Of a stretch of DNA of 64,000 bases, positions 34,745 to 42,759 are shown one piece after another. Position numbers and translations under genes: made by a program. Origin of the DNA: an uncultured Altererythrobacter sp. (GTDB lineage: Bacteria; Pseudomonadota; Alphaproteobacteria; Sphingomonadales; Sphingomonadaceae); NCBI GenBank assembly GCA_947492235.1, contig CANLLZ010000001.1, forward strand, positions 744,001 to 808,000, in the 5' to 3' direction. Each line of letters begins with the position of its first letter. Position 1 is the stretch's first letter. The notes under the pieces were generated by a model, which saw nothing but the letters and a program-made list of their open reading frames with translations, was not told the origin of the DNA and did no database searches.

Positions 34745-35205
34745 AGCGGCAAAGCTCCGGGATCGAAGAAGAGGGTCGCGATCACGGCTCGCACGGCGAG
34801 CACGATGAGGGCGAGGGTTGAAAGAAGGAACAGCAGGAAGCGCACCTTCAGCGTGTTGACCGTGGCCTGCCAGATCGAATGGACGATGCGCAGCGCAACG
34901 TAAATCCACGCCAGCGTCACGTCGATTGCGCTTGCCCCCATAATCGCAACGATGATGACAGCCGGATAGAAGATGGTCGGCTGTTCCATCAGATGCGTGT
35001 AATTGTGCGAGGGCCAGACCGCGCGCGGCGGCAATTTGTCATCCAGATCGCCGCCCCTCGCGCCGGCTTTTGCCTTGCCAAGATCGATGCCGCCATCCTG
35101 CGCAAGCTTCTTGGCCGCGGGGAAGCGGGTGAAGGCGATCCAGAAGATCATTAGCAGCGACCATACGATCAGCACGGCTGCCGGAGCGAGCATTTGAGCT
35201 TGCAT
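34741..35205 (-). CDS. MAPEG-family membrane protein, copy 1
   Basis: A 154-residue inner-membrane protein, paralogous to the next gene; both share (N/S)HNYTHLMEQPTIFYPAVI-like and WIYVALRIVHSIWQ segments. It has four predicted helices and a longer charged loop (about 35-62). Tandem MAPEG genes are common in Sphingomonadales. Its catalytic status is unknown. It is first in a two-gene operon. Confidence 0.85.
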   Translation of the reverse strand: MQAQMLAPAAVLIVWSLLMIFWIAFTRFPAAKKLAQDGGIDLGKAKAGARGGDLDDKLPPRAVWPSHNYTHLMEQPTIFYPAVIIVAIMGASAIDVTLAWIYVALRIVHSIWQATVNTLKVRFLLFLLSTLALIVLAVRAVIATLFFDPGALPL

Positions 35206-35273
35206 GATGTGTGAAATCCCTCCCTGAATTGCGGGCCTAGCTGCAAGGGCAGCGCCGCATTGTCAATTCACAG

Positions 35274-36224
35274 TCAGCTGCCTGTGGAGATCGTGCGGGC
35301 GAAAGCAGCCGGATCGACATTGCCGCCGGTCAACATTATGACCGTGTTTTCGTCCAGTGCCACCTTGCCCGCCAGCGCTGCTGCAAGGGCGGCCGCACCG
35401 CCGGGTTCGACCACCAGGTTGAGGCTGCGACACGCAAAACGCTGGGCCGCACGCACTTCATCGTCGGTCACGGTGACGCCCGGCTGGCTGCGTCCTTGCA
35501 GCACATCCAGATTGATCTGCTTGGTCGCGTCGGGTTGTAGAGCATCGCAGATGGTCTTGGGCTTGGGATCGCCGACATGGACGATTTCTCCACGCTCCAG
35601 CGCTTGTCCGACCATGTCCCAGCCATCCGGCTCCACCGGCACGATTTCGGCTTCGGGGCAGGCGAGGGCGAGGCCCGCTGCCAGTCCCCCGCCGCCGCAG
35701 CATGCGACGATGCGCGAGGGCTCGCGCCCCATCTGCTCGGTCAGCTCCACGCCCGCGCTGCCTTGCCCCTCGATCACCCACGGATCGCCAAAGGCATGCA
35801 CCAGCGTGCCGCCTCTTTCTTCCAGAAGCTTTGCTGCCACCTCGTCGCGGTCCTCACCGGGCCGGTCATAAAGCACTATTTCCGCCCCCAGAGCGCGTGT
35901 GCCCTCCAGCTTCACCTGCGGCGCGTCGCGCGGCATCACGATGGTCGCGGCAATGCCCAGCCGCCGCGCCGCCCACGCGACGCCCTGTGCATGGTTGCCG
36001 CTGGAGACCGCCACCACACCTTTCGCCTTCTCCTGATCGCTCATCGCGGAAAGCCGGTGCCAGCCCCCGCGGATTTTGAACGCGCCGATGGGTTGCAGAT
36101 TCTCTGCCTTCACGCGGCACTGTGTGCCCCGGATTTCCACCGGCAGCAGCGGGGTGGGGGGAAGGATTGCGGCGATCTTCCCGGCGGCTTCGAGGACGCC
36201 TTCGTGTGTGGGAGTGCGGATCAT
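35274..36224 (-). CDS. Threonine/serine dehydratase, ACT-less PLP enzyme
   Basis: A 316-residue fold-type II PLP enzyme. The Schiff-base lysine lies in GAFKIRGG (about 48), substrate loop SSGNHAQG follows and the phosphate-binding loop is CCGGGGLAAG. It has the catabolic size (about 316-330) without the regulatory C-terminal domain of IlvA, so TdcB-like threonine or serine deamination is likely; serine racemase relatives look similar. It is transcribed alone, divergent from the carboxyspermidine dehydrogenase gene. Confidence 0.9.
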   Translation of the reverse strand: MIRTPTHEGVLEAAGKIAAILPPTPLLPVEIRGTQCRVKAENLQPIGAFKIRGGWHRLSAMSDQEKAKGVVAVSSGNHAQGVAWAARRLGIAATIVMPRDAPQVKLEGTRALGAEIVLYDRPGEDRDEVAAKLLEERGGTLVHAFGDPWVIEGQGSAGVELTEQMGREPSRIVACCGGGGLAAGLALACPEAEIVPVEPDGWDMVGQALERGEIVHVGDPKPKTICDALQPDATKQINLDVLQGRSQPGVTVTDDEVRAAQRFACRSLNLVVEPGGAAALAAALAGKVALDENTVIMLTGGNVDPAAFARTISTGS

Positions 36225-36283
36225 ATTGCCCTCCTAGCGCATTGGCCTATGTGAGCCGCAAGCAATTTTCACGGGAGCCATCC

Positions 36284-37519
36284 ATGTCGTCCAATCCTGC
36301 CACAGTCCCCGCAACCGTTCTCGTCATTGGCGCGGGCGGCGTTAGCTCGGTGTGTGTTCACAAAATGGCGATGAATGCCGATATCTTCGGCGACATTCAC
36401 CTCGCCAGCCGCACGAAATCGAAATGCGACGCGATTGCGGAGAGTGTGAAAGAGCGCACAGGGCAGGGGGTCAGCACCTACGAGATCGACGCGGAAGAAG
36501 TGCCTGCCATGGTCAAGCTGATCGGCAAGGTGCAGCCCAGCCTCGTGGTCAATCTCGCGCTGCCGTATCAGGACCTGCCGATCATGGATGCGTGCTTGGA
36601 AGCGGGCGTGCACTATCTCGACACGGCGAATTACGAGCCGAAGGACGAGGCGAAGTTCGAGTACAAATGGCAGTGGGCCTATCATGACCGGTTCAAGGAA
36701 GCGGGGCTGATGGCGCTGCTGGGTTCCGGCTTCGATCCCGGCGTGACCAGCGTGTTCACGATGTGGCTCAAGAAGCATAAGCTGAAGACCATTCGCCAAC
36801 TCGATATTCTCGACTGCAATGGCGGCGATCACGGGCAGGCTTTCGCGACCAATTTCAATCCGGAGATCAATATCCGCGAAGTGACTGCGCCTGCTCGCCA
36901 TTGGGAAAACGGTGAGTGGGTGGAAACGCCCGCGATGCAGGTGAAAACCGAATTCGACTTCGATCAGGTCGGCAAGCGCAATGCCTATCTGATGTATCAT
37001 GAGGAGCTGGAAAGCCTCTCGAAGTTCATCCCCGAACTGGAGCGCGCGCGCTTCTGGATGACCTTTGGCGATGAGTATATCAAGCACCTGACAGTGCTGC
37101 AAAACGTCGGCATGACCGGGATCGAGCCAATCAAATATCAGGGCCGCGAGATCGTCCCCCTGCAATTCCTCGCCGCCGTGTTGCCCAAGCCCGAAACGCT
37201 GGGCGAGACGACCACCGGCAACACCAATATCGGCTGCATCGCCACCGGTGAGGCGCTGGACGGTTCAGGCGAGAAGACGTTCTACATCAACAACATCTGC
37301 AGCCACGAAGCGGCCTACGAAGAAACCGGCAATCAGGGCGTAAGCTACACCACCGGCGTCCCCGCAATGATCGGCAGCGCGATGATGCTGACGGGACAAT
37401 GGTCCGGAGACGGCGTGTTCAACATGGAAGAATTCGACCCCGATCCCTTCATGGAGATGCTGAACGCGCACGGCCTGCCGTGGAATGTGGTGGAGATGGA
37501 TGGGCCGGTCGGGTTTTGA
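36284..37519 (+). CDS. Carboxynorspermidine/carboxyspermidine dehydrogenase
   Basis: A 411-residue member of the saccharopine dehydrogenase family. The N-terminal NAD(P) motif is VIGAGGVSSVCVHKMA and the catalytic region contains GSGFDPGVTSVFTMW. It reduces the imine of aspartate semialdehyde with putrescine or diaminopropane, forming carboxyspermidine or carboxynorspermidine. ATG 36284, with GGGAG upstream, is the start. It pairs with the decarboxylase at 37763 and the ornithine decarboxylase at 40795. With those two enzymes nearby the pathway assignment is strong; the exact diamine is not fixed by sequence. Confidence 0.93.
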   Translation: MSSNPATVPATVLVIGAGGVSSVCVHKMAMNADIFGDIHLASRTKSKCDAIAESVKERTGQGVSTYEIDAEEVPAMVKLIGKVQPSLVVNLALPYQDLPIMDACLEAGVHYLDTANYEPKDEAKFEYKWQWAYHDRFKEAGLMALLGSGFDPGVTSVFTMWLKKHKLKTIRQLDILDCNGGDHGQAFATNFNPEINIREVTAPARHWENGEWVETPAMQVKTEFDFDQVGKRNAYLMYHEELESLSKFIPELERARFWMTFGDEYIKHLTVLQNVGMTGIEPIKYQGREIVPLQFLAAVLPKPETLGETTTGNTNIGCIATGEALDGSGEKTFYINNICSHEAAYEETGNQGVSYTTGVPAMIGSAMMLTGQWSGDGVFNMEEFDPDPFMEMLNAHGLPWNVVEMDGPVGF

Positions 37520-37776
37520 TGCGCAGAGCTATCATCTGTGCTGCCTTCGCGGTGACTGGTTGTGACGCTGCAGATGCAGGAGACCCTTGTCGGTCGGCAT
37601 CCGATTGTGAGCGCGGTTGCGTTGCAGTTCCAAATCCCGACAAGAAATTTGGTGATCCTGTCGGCACGGAGATAGATTCCGGCTTCTGCGCTGGCGACGA
37701 CAATCTTCCCCACTGCTGGCACGAAGTTGAAAATGGGAAGATCGAAATGACGTTTTGTAGCTATGATGGAAACTAA
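37519..37776 (+). CDS. Small Cys-rich secreted protein between polyamine genes
   Basis: An 85-residue protein whose ATG overlaps the dehydrogenase stop (TGATG) and whose end overlaps the decarboxylase by 14 bases. It has a short signal with lipobox-like AFAVTGC, then about seven further Cys (GDPCRSASDCERGC and later single Cys), suggesting disulfides. Its base composition is more AT-rich than the flanking genes. No family recognised. It interrupts an otherwise contiguous pathway operon. Confidence 0.6.
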   Translation: MRRAIICAAFAVTGCDAADAGDPCRSASDCERGCVAVPNPDKKFGDPVGTEIDSGFCAGDDNLPHCWHEVENGKIEMTFCSYDGN

Positions 37777-38944
37777 AGCCGGCGATCCAGGTGCGTTTGG
37801 GCAATTCGATCTCAATCGCGTCGACAGTCCTGCGTTCGTGGTGGACGCGGCGAAGCTGCGCGCCAACTTGCAAATCCTCGCGGAAATCCGGGACGAGGCC
37901 GACATCAAGATGCTTGCGGCGCTCAAGGCGTTCAGCATGTTCTCGGTTGCGCCGATGATCGGGGAGTATCTCGACGGGACCTGCACCAGCGGCTTGTGGG
38001 AGGCACGGCTGGCGTCGGAATATTACGACGGCGACATCAGCACCTATTGCGCGGCGTACAAGCCGGAGGATCTGGAAGAGGTCTGCCGACTGTCCGACCA
38101 TGTAATCTTCAATTCGCCTGCCCAGATGGCGCGCGCGGCCCTGATCCTCGATCAGGCAGCGGTGACCGGCGGCGATGTCAGCGTCGGCCTCAGAATCAAT
38201 CCGCAAGTGCCCACCGGGGAAGTGCCGCGTTACGATCCCTCAAGCCCGGGCAGCCGCCTCGGATTCCCGCTCGACCAGCTGACCGAGGAACACATGGAGG
38301 GTGTGGAGGGCATCCACTTCCACAATCTTTGCGAGCAGGACTTCGAGCCTCTGGCCCAGACCTGGGACAAGGTGTTCGACGCGATCGAGCCGTGGTTCGG
38401 GCAGCTGAAATGGATCAATATGGGCGGCGGGCACCATATCACCCGCGCCGATTACCAGCGCGAGGAGCTGATCGAGTTTCTGCGCGATGCGAAGGAAGAT
38501 ACCGGCGCGGAAATTTATCTGGAACCAGGCGAGGCGGTGGCGCTGGATGCGGGGATTTTGGTGGGCACCATCCTCGACACCGGCGTCAATGAAGTGCCCT
38601 TCGCCATCACCGATGTCAGCGCGACCTGCCACATGCCGGATGTGATCGAGGCCCCTTACCGGCCGGCAATGCTGGGCGAGGAAGGGGGAGGGGGAGAGCC
38701 CCCGGTCAGGCTGGGCGGCCCATCCTGCCTCGCAGGCGATATGATCGGCGATTATCACGTGCCCGGCGGGGCTGAGGCCGGGCGGCGGATCGCGTTTCTC
38801 GATCAGGCACATTATTCGATGGTCAAGACCAACACGTTCAACGGCGTGCCTCTGCCGGGCATCTGGCTGTGGGACAGCGAGACCGACATGCTCGAGCAGG
38901 TGAAGGAATTCGGCTACGAGGATTTCCGAAACCGGCTGAGTTAA
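37763..38944 (+). CDS. nspC: Carboxynorspermidine/carboxyspermidine decarboxylase
   Basis: A 393-residue PLP enzyme of the alanine-racemase-fold decarboxylase group. The PLP lysine is in AALKAFSMF (about 53). HFHNLCEQDFE, MGGGHHITR, YLEPGEAVALDAG and TDVSATCHMPD match the nspC subfamily. It releases CO2 from carboxy(nor)spermidine to give (nor)spermidine. ATG 37763 overlaps the small Cys-rich ORF; the next ATG (37766) is equally possible. It completes the route begun by the dehydrogenase at 36284. Confidence 0.93.
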   Translation: MMETKAGDPGAFGQFDLNRVDSPAFVVDAAKLRANLQILAEIRDEADIKMLAALKAFSMFSVAPMIGEYLDGTCTSGLWEARLASEYYDGDISTYCAAYKPEDLEEVCRLSDHVIFNSPAQMARAALILDQAAVTGGDVSVGLRINPQVPTGEVPRYDPSSPGSRLGFPLDQLTEEHMEGVEGIHFHNLCEQDFEPLAQTWDKVFDAIEPWFGQLKWINMGGGHHITRADYQREELIEFLRDAKEDTGAEIYLEPGEAVALDAGILVGTILDTGVNEVPFAITDVSATCHMPDVIEAPYRPAMLGEEGGGGEPPVRLGGPSCLAGDMIGDYHVPGGAEAGRRIAFLDQAHYSMVKTNTFNGVPLPGIWLWDSETDMLEQVKEFGYEDFRNRLS

Positions 38945-38950
38945 CGCCCG

Positions 38951-39901
38951 CTAGCGGGTAAACCCGAAATCCTTCTGCACCGATTTGGCCAGTCGTCCCA
39001 TCGAGGCGAATTGCCCGGCGCATTTTTCCACCATGAAGCGGTCGCTTTCAGGGTTCATCGTGCCGCCTTCGAACATATTGCCGCTGCGCACGGCGACCAG
39101 AATATCGCCCTCGACAAACAGCGAGCAGATGTCCTTTCCCTCGAAGGATTTCTCCAGTTCCAGCAGGCGCTCGACATAGAGCGGATCGACCAGATAGCGC
39201 GCCTCGGTCTGGTCGTCGCTCCACACTTCGAATGTGTCGTCGAAATCGGGATGGACCATGTCGACAATGTCGAGCCGGTGATCGCCGAATTTGACGCTGT
39301 CCTTGCGCCCTCCGAACCACTTCTTGTGCTTGCCTGCGCGTTGCAGCAGCGTGATCCCGTGGAAGGTGCGGCCCGACCCGATGCGCAGAATGGCGCCGCG
39401 AAACACCGTGACCCAGCGGCGGTTCTTGCCCGAGCCGCGCCGTTCTTCCAGATGCGCCTCGTGCAGCTTGAACGCGTGATCGCCCAAGGTGCCGGACCAG
39501 AAATCCTCCACGCCGGACCGGTCGCAATCGGGCAGCAGGCCGAATTGCTCGGCCAACTCGTATTCGCGCCCCTTTTCGCCGTCGTGTTCGTAGGTGAAGC
39601 CCAGCGCCTGTGCGATGCCTTCATTGATGCCGATCTTCACGCGCTTCTTTGCCGCAGCGATCGGCTTCCACACCCACACCCCGATAAAGGTCGCCACTGC
39701 AAAACACGCCCAGATCTTCAGGCCGAAATCCACCGGGACCAGAATCAGGCCAAGAATGGCCAGCGGACCGGCCACCATCGCGGCTTTCCACGCACGGTCC
39801 CAGGCCTCGCCCTTGGCAGCCTCGCGCTCTCCGCGCTGCTCCTGCAGAAACGTCCCCAGTGATCCGGCCATCAGCCGGTCGATGTCAGGCACTTCGACCA
39901 A
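38951..39901 (-). CDS. DUF3137-domain membrane protein
   Basis: A 316-residue protein with two hydrophobic segments (about 42-58 and 62-80) followed by a large soluble domain of the DUF3137 type, containing GFTYEHDG, VTVFRGAILRI and VHPDFDDTFEVWS. The start appears to be TTG 39901; a GTG at 39892 is possible. It is divergent from lemA with 68 bases between. DUF3137 genes often sit next to lemA, so a shared envelope-related role is likely but unknown. Confidence 0.85.
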   Translation of the reverse strand: MVEVPDIDRLMAGSLGTFLQEQRGEREAAKGEAWDRAWKAAMVAGPLAILGLILVPVDFGLKIWACFAVATFIGVWVWKPIAAAKKRVKIGINEGIAQALGFTYEHDGEKGREYELAEQFGLLPDCDRSGVEDFWSGTLGDHAFKLHEAHLEERRGSGKNRRWVTVFRGAILRIGSGRTFHGITLLQRAGKHKKWFGGRKDSVKFGDHRLDIVDMVHPDFDDTFEVWSDDQTEARYLVDPLYVERLLELEKSFEGKDICSLFVEGDILVAVRSGNMFEGGTMNPESDRFMVEKCAGQFASMGRLAKSVQKDFGFTR

Positions 39902-39969
39902 ATTTCTTGACCCCTTGGTAATCGTGTGGTGCCAATATACACGGGTCGGGACAAGATTGGGGTTAAAAC

Positions 39970-40530
39970 ATGTGGACGGCTATCATCATTCTGGGCGTAC
40001 TGGCGCTCATCGCTCTGCTGGTCATCGGTATTTACAACCGGCTGGTGGGGCTGCGGCAGAACGTCCAGCAGGGCGTCGCCGATATCGATGCGCAATTGCG
40101 CCTGCGGCATGATCTGGTCCCCAATCTGGTTGAGACCGTGCGGGGCTATGCCAGCCACGAGAAGGAAACGCTGGACAGCGTGATCGCCGCCCGCAACAAG
40201 GCGGCGCAGGGCGAAGTCAAATCGAGCGACGAGGCGCAGTTCAAGCTGGCACTGGATAAGCTGCTGGCGCTGGGCGAGGCCTATCCGGACCTGAAAGCGA
40301 ACGTCAATTTCCAGGAATTGCAGCGTGAATTGTCGGTCGTGGAAGACAAGCTCGCGGCTTCACGGCGTGCGCTGAACGCGGCCGTTTCGCGGTTCAACAC
40401 GGCGCGGGAGAGCTTTCCTGCCATCCTGTTCGCCGGCGCTCTCGGCTTCGAGCAGGCCGATTTCCACCGTCTGGATGACAGCGAGGAAGGCGTGGTCGAT
40501 CAGGTGCCGGATATTTCGTTCCGGAAGTAG
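39970..40530 (+). CDS. LemA family protein
   Basis: A 186-residue protein with one N-terminal membrane helix (about 4-24) and a long helical domain. LemA signatures are YNRLVGLRQNVQQGVADIDAQLRLRHDLVPNLVETVRGYA and ENLQL-like pairing helices near 105-140. It probably has an extracytoplasmic N-terminus. Function is unknown across the family. It stands opposite the DUF3137 gene, with the two promoters in the 68-base gap. The next gene starts 264 bases downstream after a structured leader. Confidence 0.92.
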   Translation: MWTAIIILGVLALIALLVIGIYNRLVGLRQNVQQGVADIDAQLRLRHDLVPNLVETVRGYASHEKETLDSVIAARNKAAQGEVKSSDEAQFKLALDKLLALGEAYPDLKANVNFQELQRELSVVEDKLAASRRALNAAVSRFNTARESFPAILFAGALGFEQADFHRLDDSEEGVVDQVPDISFRK

Positions 40531-40560
40531 GAGCCGCGCGGTTTCGTCCGCACAGATTGG

Positions 40561-40692
40561 GTGCATTTCTCAGCCTCTATTCATCGCGCGTCGGGCATAG
40601 CCGGACTGCTCGTTCACGCGGTGCGCAGTTTCCAGTTGCGCACGCGATATTCGCCGATTAAAGGCCCGCGACCTGCCGACAATGTCCTTTGA
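40561..40692 (+). CDS. Possible leader ORF upstream of ornithine decarboxylase
   Basis: A GTG-started frame of 43 codons with a stop at 40690-40692. The peptide is basic and ends with the segment QLRTRYSPIKGPRPADN. It overlaps a 7-bp hairpin, GTGCGCA / TGCGCAC. It is followed by a terminator (40742-40766) and then the ODC start at 40795. The arrangement fits an attenuation leader of the SpeFL or speF-RNA type. There is no clear ribosome site, so this is tentative. Confidence 0.35.
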   Translation: MHFSASIHRASGIAGLLVHAVRSFQLRTRYSPIKGPRPADNVL

Positions 40693-40741
40693 TTCCAGAG
40701 GGCAGGAACTCGGTGCCAGGGGGACGCGTATTACTGACAGC

Positions 40742-40766
40742 AGGCCCGCCACAGGGCCTTATTTTT
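40742..40766 (+). terminator. Intrinsic terminator/attenuator before ornithine decarboxylase
   Basis: The hairpin AGGCCC-GCCACA-GGGCCT is followed by TTATTTTT. It lies about 30 bases before the ODC start codon and over 200 bases after lemA, so it more likely controls readthrough into ODC than ends lemA. Confidence 0.65.
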
Positions 40767-40794
40767 CCATCGTATCGACCGGGGGTCTCTTGAG

Positions 40795-42018
40795 TTGCAC
40801 AATTCTTCTGACGCACACCCCGTATATTCCGATGCGGTGGCTGTTGTCCGGGCGCTGAAGCCGGACGAACCTGTCATTCTCAATCGTCCCCACGCCGCCA
40901 CGCGTGCCGCGCGTTTCTTTATCGAGAAGTTTCCGGGCAAATCGCTTTATGCGGTGAAGGCCAATCCTTCGCCCGATCTGCTGCGCACGCTGTGGGATGC
41001 CGGCCTCACGCATTACGATGTCGCCTCCATCGCAGAGGTGCGGCTGGTGCGTGCCACGCTGCCCGATGCGACTTTGTGCTTCATGCATCCGATCAAGGCC
41101 CCCGGCGCGATCCGCGAGGCGTATTTCAAGCACGGCGTGCGCACTTTCAGCCTCGACAGCCATGAAGAGCTCGCGAAGATCGTCGAAGCCTGCCGCGACG
41201 ATGAAGGCAATCCGGCACAGGATCTGCGCCTGTGCGTGCGTCTGCGGGTATCGAGCGAGCATGCGGCGCTGTCTCTGGCAGCCAAGTTCGGCTGCGATCT
41301 GACCGAAGCGCCCGCCCTGCTGCAGGAAGCCCGCCAGCATGCGGATTGGCTGGGCGTATGTTTCCATGTCGGCAGCCAGGCGATGAGCCCGTTTGCATTC
41401 GTGCAGGCGCTGGACCGGACCCGTGCCGCTATTGCGGAGGCTTCGGTGGTGATCGACATGATCGACGTCGGGGGCGGCTTCCCCAGCGTGTATCCCGGAA
41501 TGGAGCCTCCGCCGCTGGAAGATTACTTCCAGATCATCCACCAGCACTTCTATGCGCTGCCGATCGCTTACAATGCGGAATTGTGGTGCGAGCCGGGGCG
41601 GGCGCTGTCGGCGGAATATTCTTCGTTGATCGTGAAGGTGGAGAAGCGCCGCGGGGCGGAGCTATATATCAATGACGGAGCCTATGGCGCGCTGTTCGAT
41701 GCCGCGCACGTGGACTGGAAATTCCCGGTCCGTGCGCTGGAAGACGATCTGATCAAGCCGCCGATGGATTTTGCGTTCTACGGGCCGACTTGCGACGATG
41801 CCGATTACATGCCCGGGCCCTTCGCCTTGCCGGAGGACATGCAGGCGGGCGATTATATCGAAATCGGCATGCTGGGTGCCTATGGTGCGGTCATGAAGAC
41901 CAGCTTCAACGGCTTCGATGCGGCCCTCAGCGTGACCGTGACGGACGAGCCGATGGACAGCCTCTATCGCGGCGACCGCGCGCGGCCCGAAAGCGACAAC
42001 GTCGTTAATCTGTGGTGA
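40795..42018 (+). CDS. Ornithine decarboxylase, alanine-racemase-fold type
   Basis: A 407-residue PLP enzyme making putrescine from ornithine (possibly also acting on lysine). The PLP lysine lies in YAVKANPSPD (about 55). VASIAEVRLV, the dimer segment WCEPGRALSAEYSS, and the catalytic Cys in GPTCDDADYMPG match eukaryote-like/alphaproteobacterial ODCs. It starts at TTG 40795, as no ATG is near. It supplies putrescine for the carboxyspermidine genes 3 kb upstream. It follows a long leader with an attenuator-like terminator. Confidence 0.92.
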   Translation: MHNSSDAHPVYSDAVAVVRALKPDEPVILNRPHAATRAARFFIEKFPGKSLYAVKANPSPDLLRTLWDAGLTHYDVASIAEVRLVRATLPDATLCFMHPIKAPGAIREAYFKHGVRTFSLDSHEELAKIVEACRDDEGNPAQDLRLCVRLRVSSEHAALSLAAKFGCDLTEAPALLQEARQHADWLGVCFHVGSQAMSPFAFVQALDRTRAAIAEASVVIDMIDVGGGFPSVYPGMEPPPLEDYFQIIHQHFYALPIAYNAELWCEPGRALSAEYSSLIVKVEKRRGAELYINDGAYGALFDAAHVDWKFPVRALEDDLIKPPMDFAFYGPTCDDADYMPGPFALPEDMQAGDYIEIGMLGAYGAVMKTSFNGFDAALSVTVTDEPMDSLYRGDRARPESDNVVNLW

Positions 42019-42051
42019 GGTCTGGCTGACAGCCGGGGAGGGCGTTGAGCC

Positions 42052-42708
42052 TCAAATCCCGGCTTCGACCGCAATCCGCACGAGGTCCGCGCTGGAAGTG
42101 AAGCCGAGCTTCTCCATGGCCAGACCGCGATGCATTTTCACCGTCTTCTCCGACAGCCCCAGCTCGGCGGCGACCTGTTTGTTGCGCAGGCCCGATGCGA
42201 CCATCCTCGTCACTTCGAACTGGCGCGGGGAAAGTGTCTTGAGAGCCTCTGCAGCACGCTGCTGGCGACCGATAGAGACACTGCTGTCGCCTTCGGCAAT
42301 TTCGACCTGACTGCCGAGGAAATATTGCAGCTGATCCTCGTCGCCATAGATCGGGGCGACCAGTACCGCATTGCGGAACGGGGTGCCGTCTTTCTTGTAA
42401 TTCAGGATCTCGACCAGAACCGGCTTGTGCTCGCGCACGCCTTCGCGGATTTTCTCGGTCAGCCACGGCTCCGTACCGCTGCCCGCGAGAAAGCGGCAAT
42501 TGCGGCCAACGCATTCTTCTTTGGAAAATCCGGTCAGATCCTCGAACGCCTTGTTGATGGCAATCAGCGGATTGTCCGGCAAACGCGGGTCGGAGACCAC
42601 AGAGGCAATCGGGCTGCCTTCAATCAGGTCGAGTACCCATTGCGGCGGCGGGTCGATCTTTTCAGCCGGGACGGCTGCGGGATCGGACGAGGAGGTTCCA
42701 TCGTTCAT
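42052..42708 (-). CDS. LOV-HTH blue-light transcription factor, EL222 orthologue
   Basis: A 218-residue regulator. An N-terminal LOV (PAS) domain spans about 25-135, with flavin-adduct Cys71 in [15 protein letters not shown] and [20 protein letters not shown] LuxR-type HTH covers about 150-215 ([20 protein letters not shown] and [10 protein letters not shown]). As I recall it, the sequence closely follows EL222 of Erythrobacter litoralis, including the Ala in RFLA where most LOV domains have Gln. Light should release the HTH for DNA binding. No divergent target gene is obvious; the next gene upstream encodes a c-di-GMP enzyme. Confidence 0.94.
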   Translation of the reverse strand: MNDGTSSSDPAAVPAEKIDPPPQWVLDLIEGSPIASVVSDPRLPDNPLIAINKAFEDLTGFSKEECVGRNCRFLAGSGTEPWLTEKIREGVREHKPVLVEILNYKKDGTPFRNAVLVAPIYGDEDQLQYFLGSQVEIAEGDSSVSIGRQQRAAEALKTLSPRQFEVTRMVASGLRNKQVAAELGLSEKTVKMHRGLAMEKLGFTSSADLVRIAVEAGI

Positions 42709-42759
42709 GAACCGTATATTGGGCCGATTCGCCGTAAAATCAACGGGGCAAACGACGTT

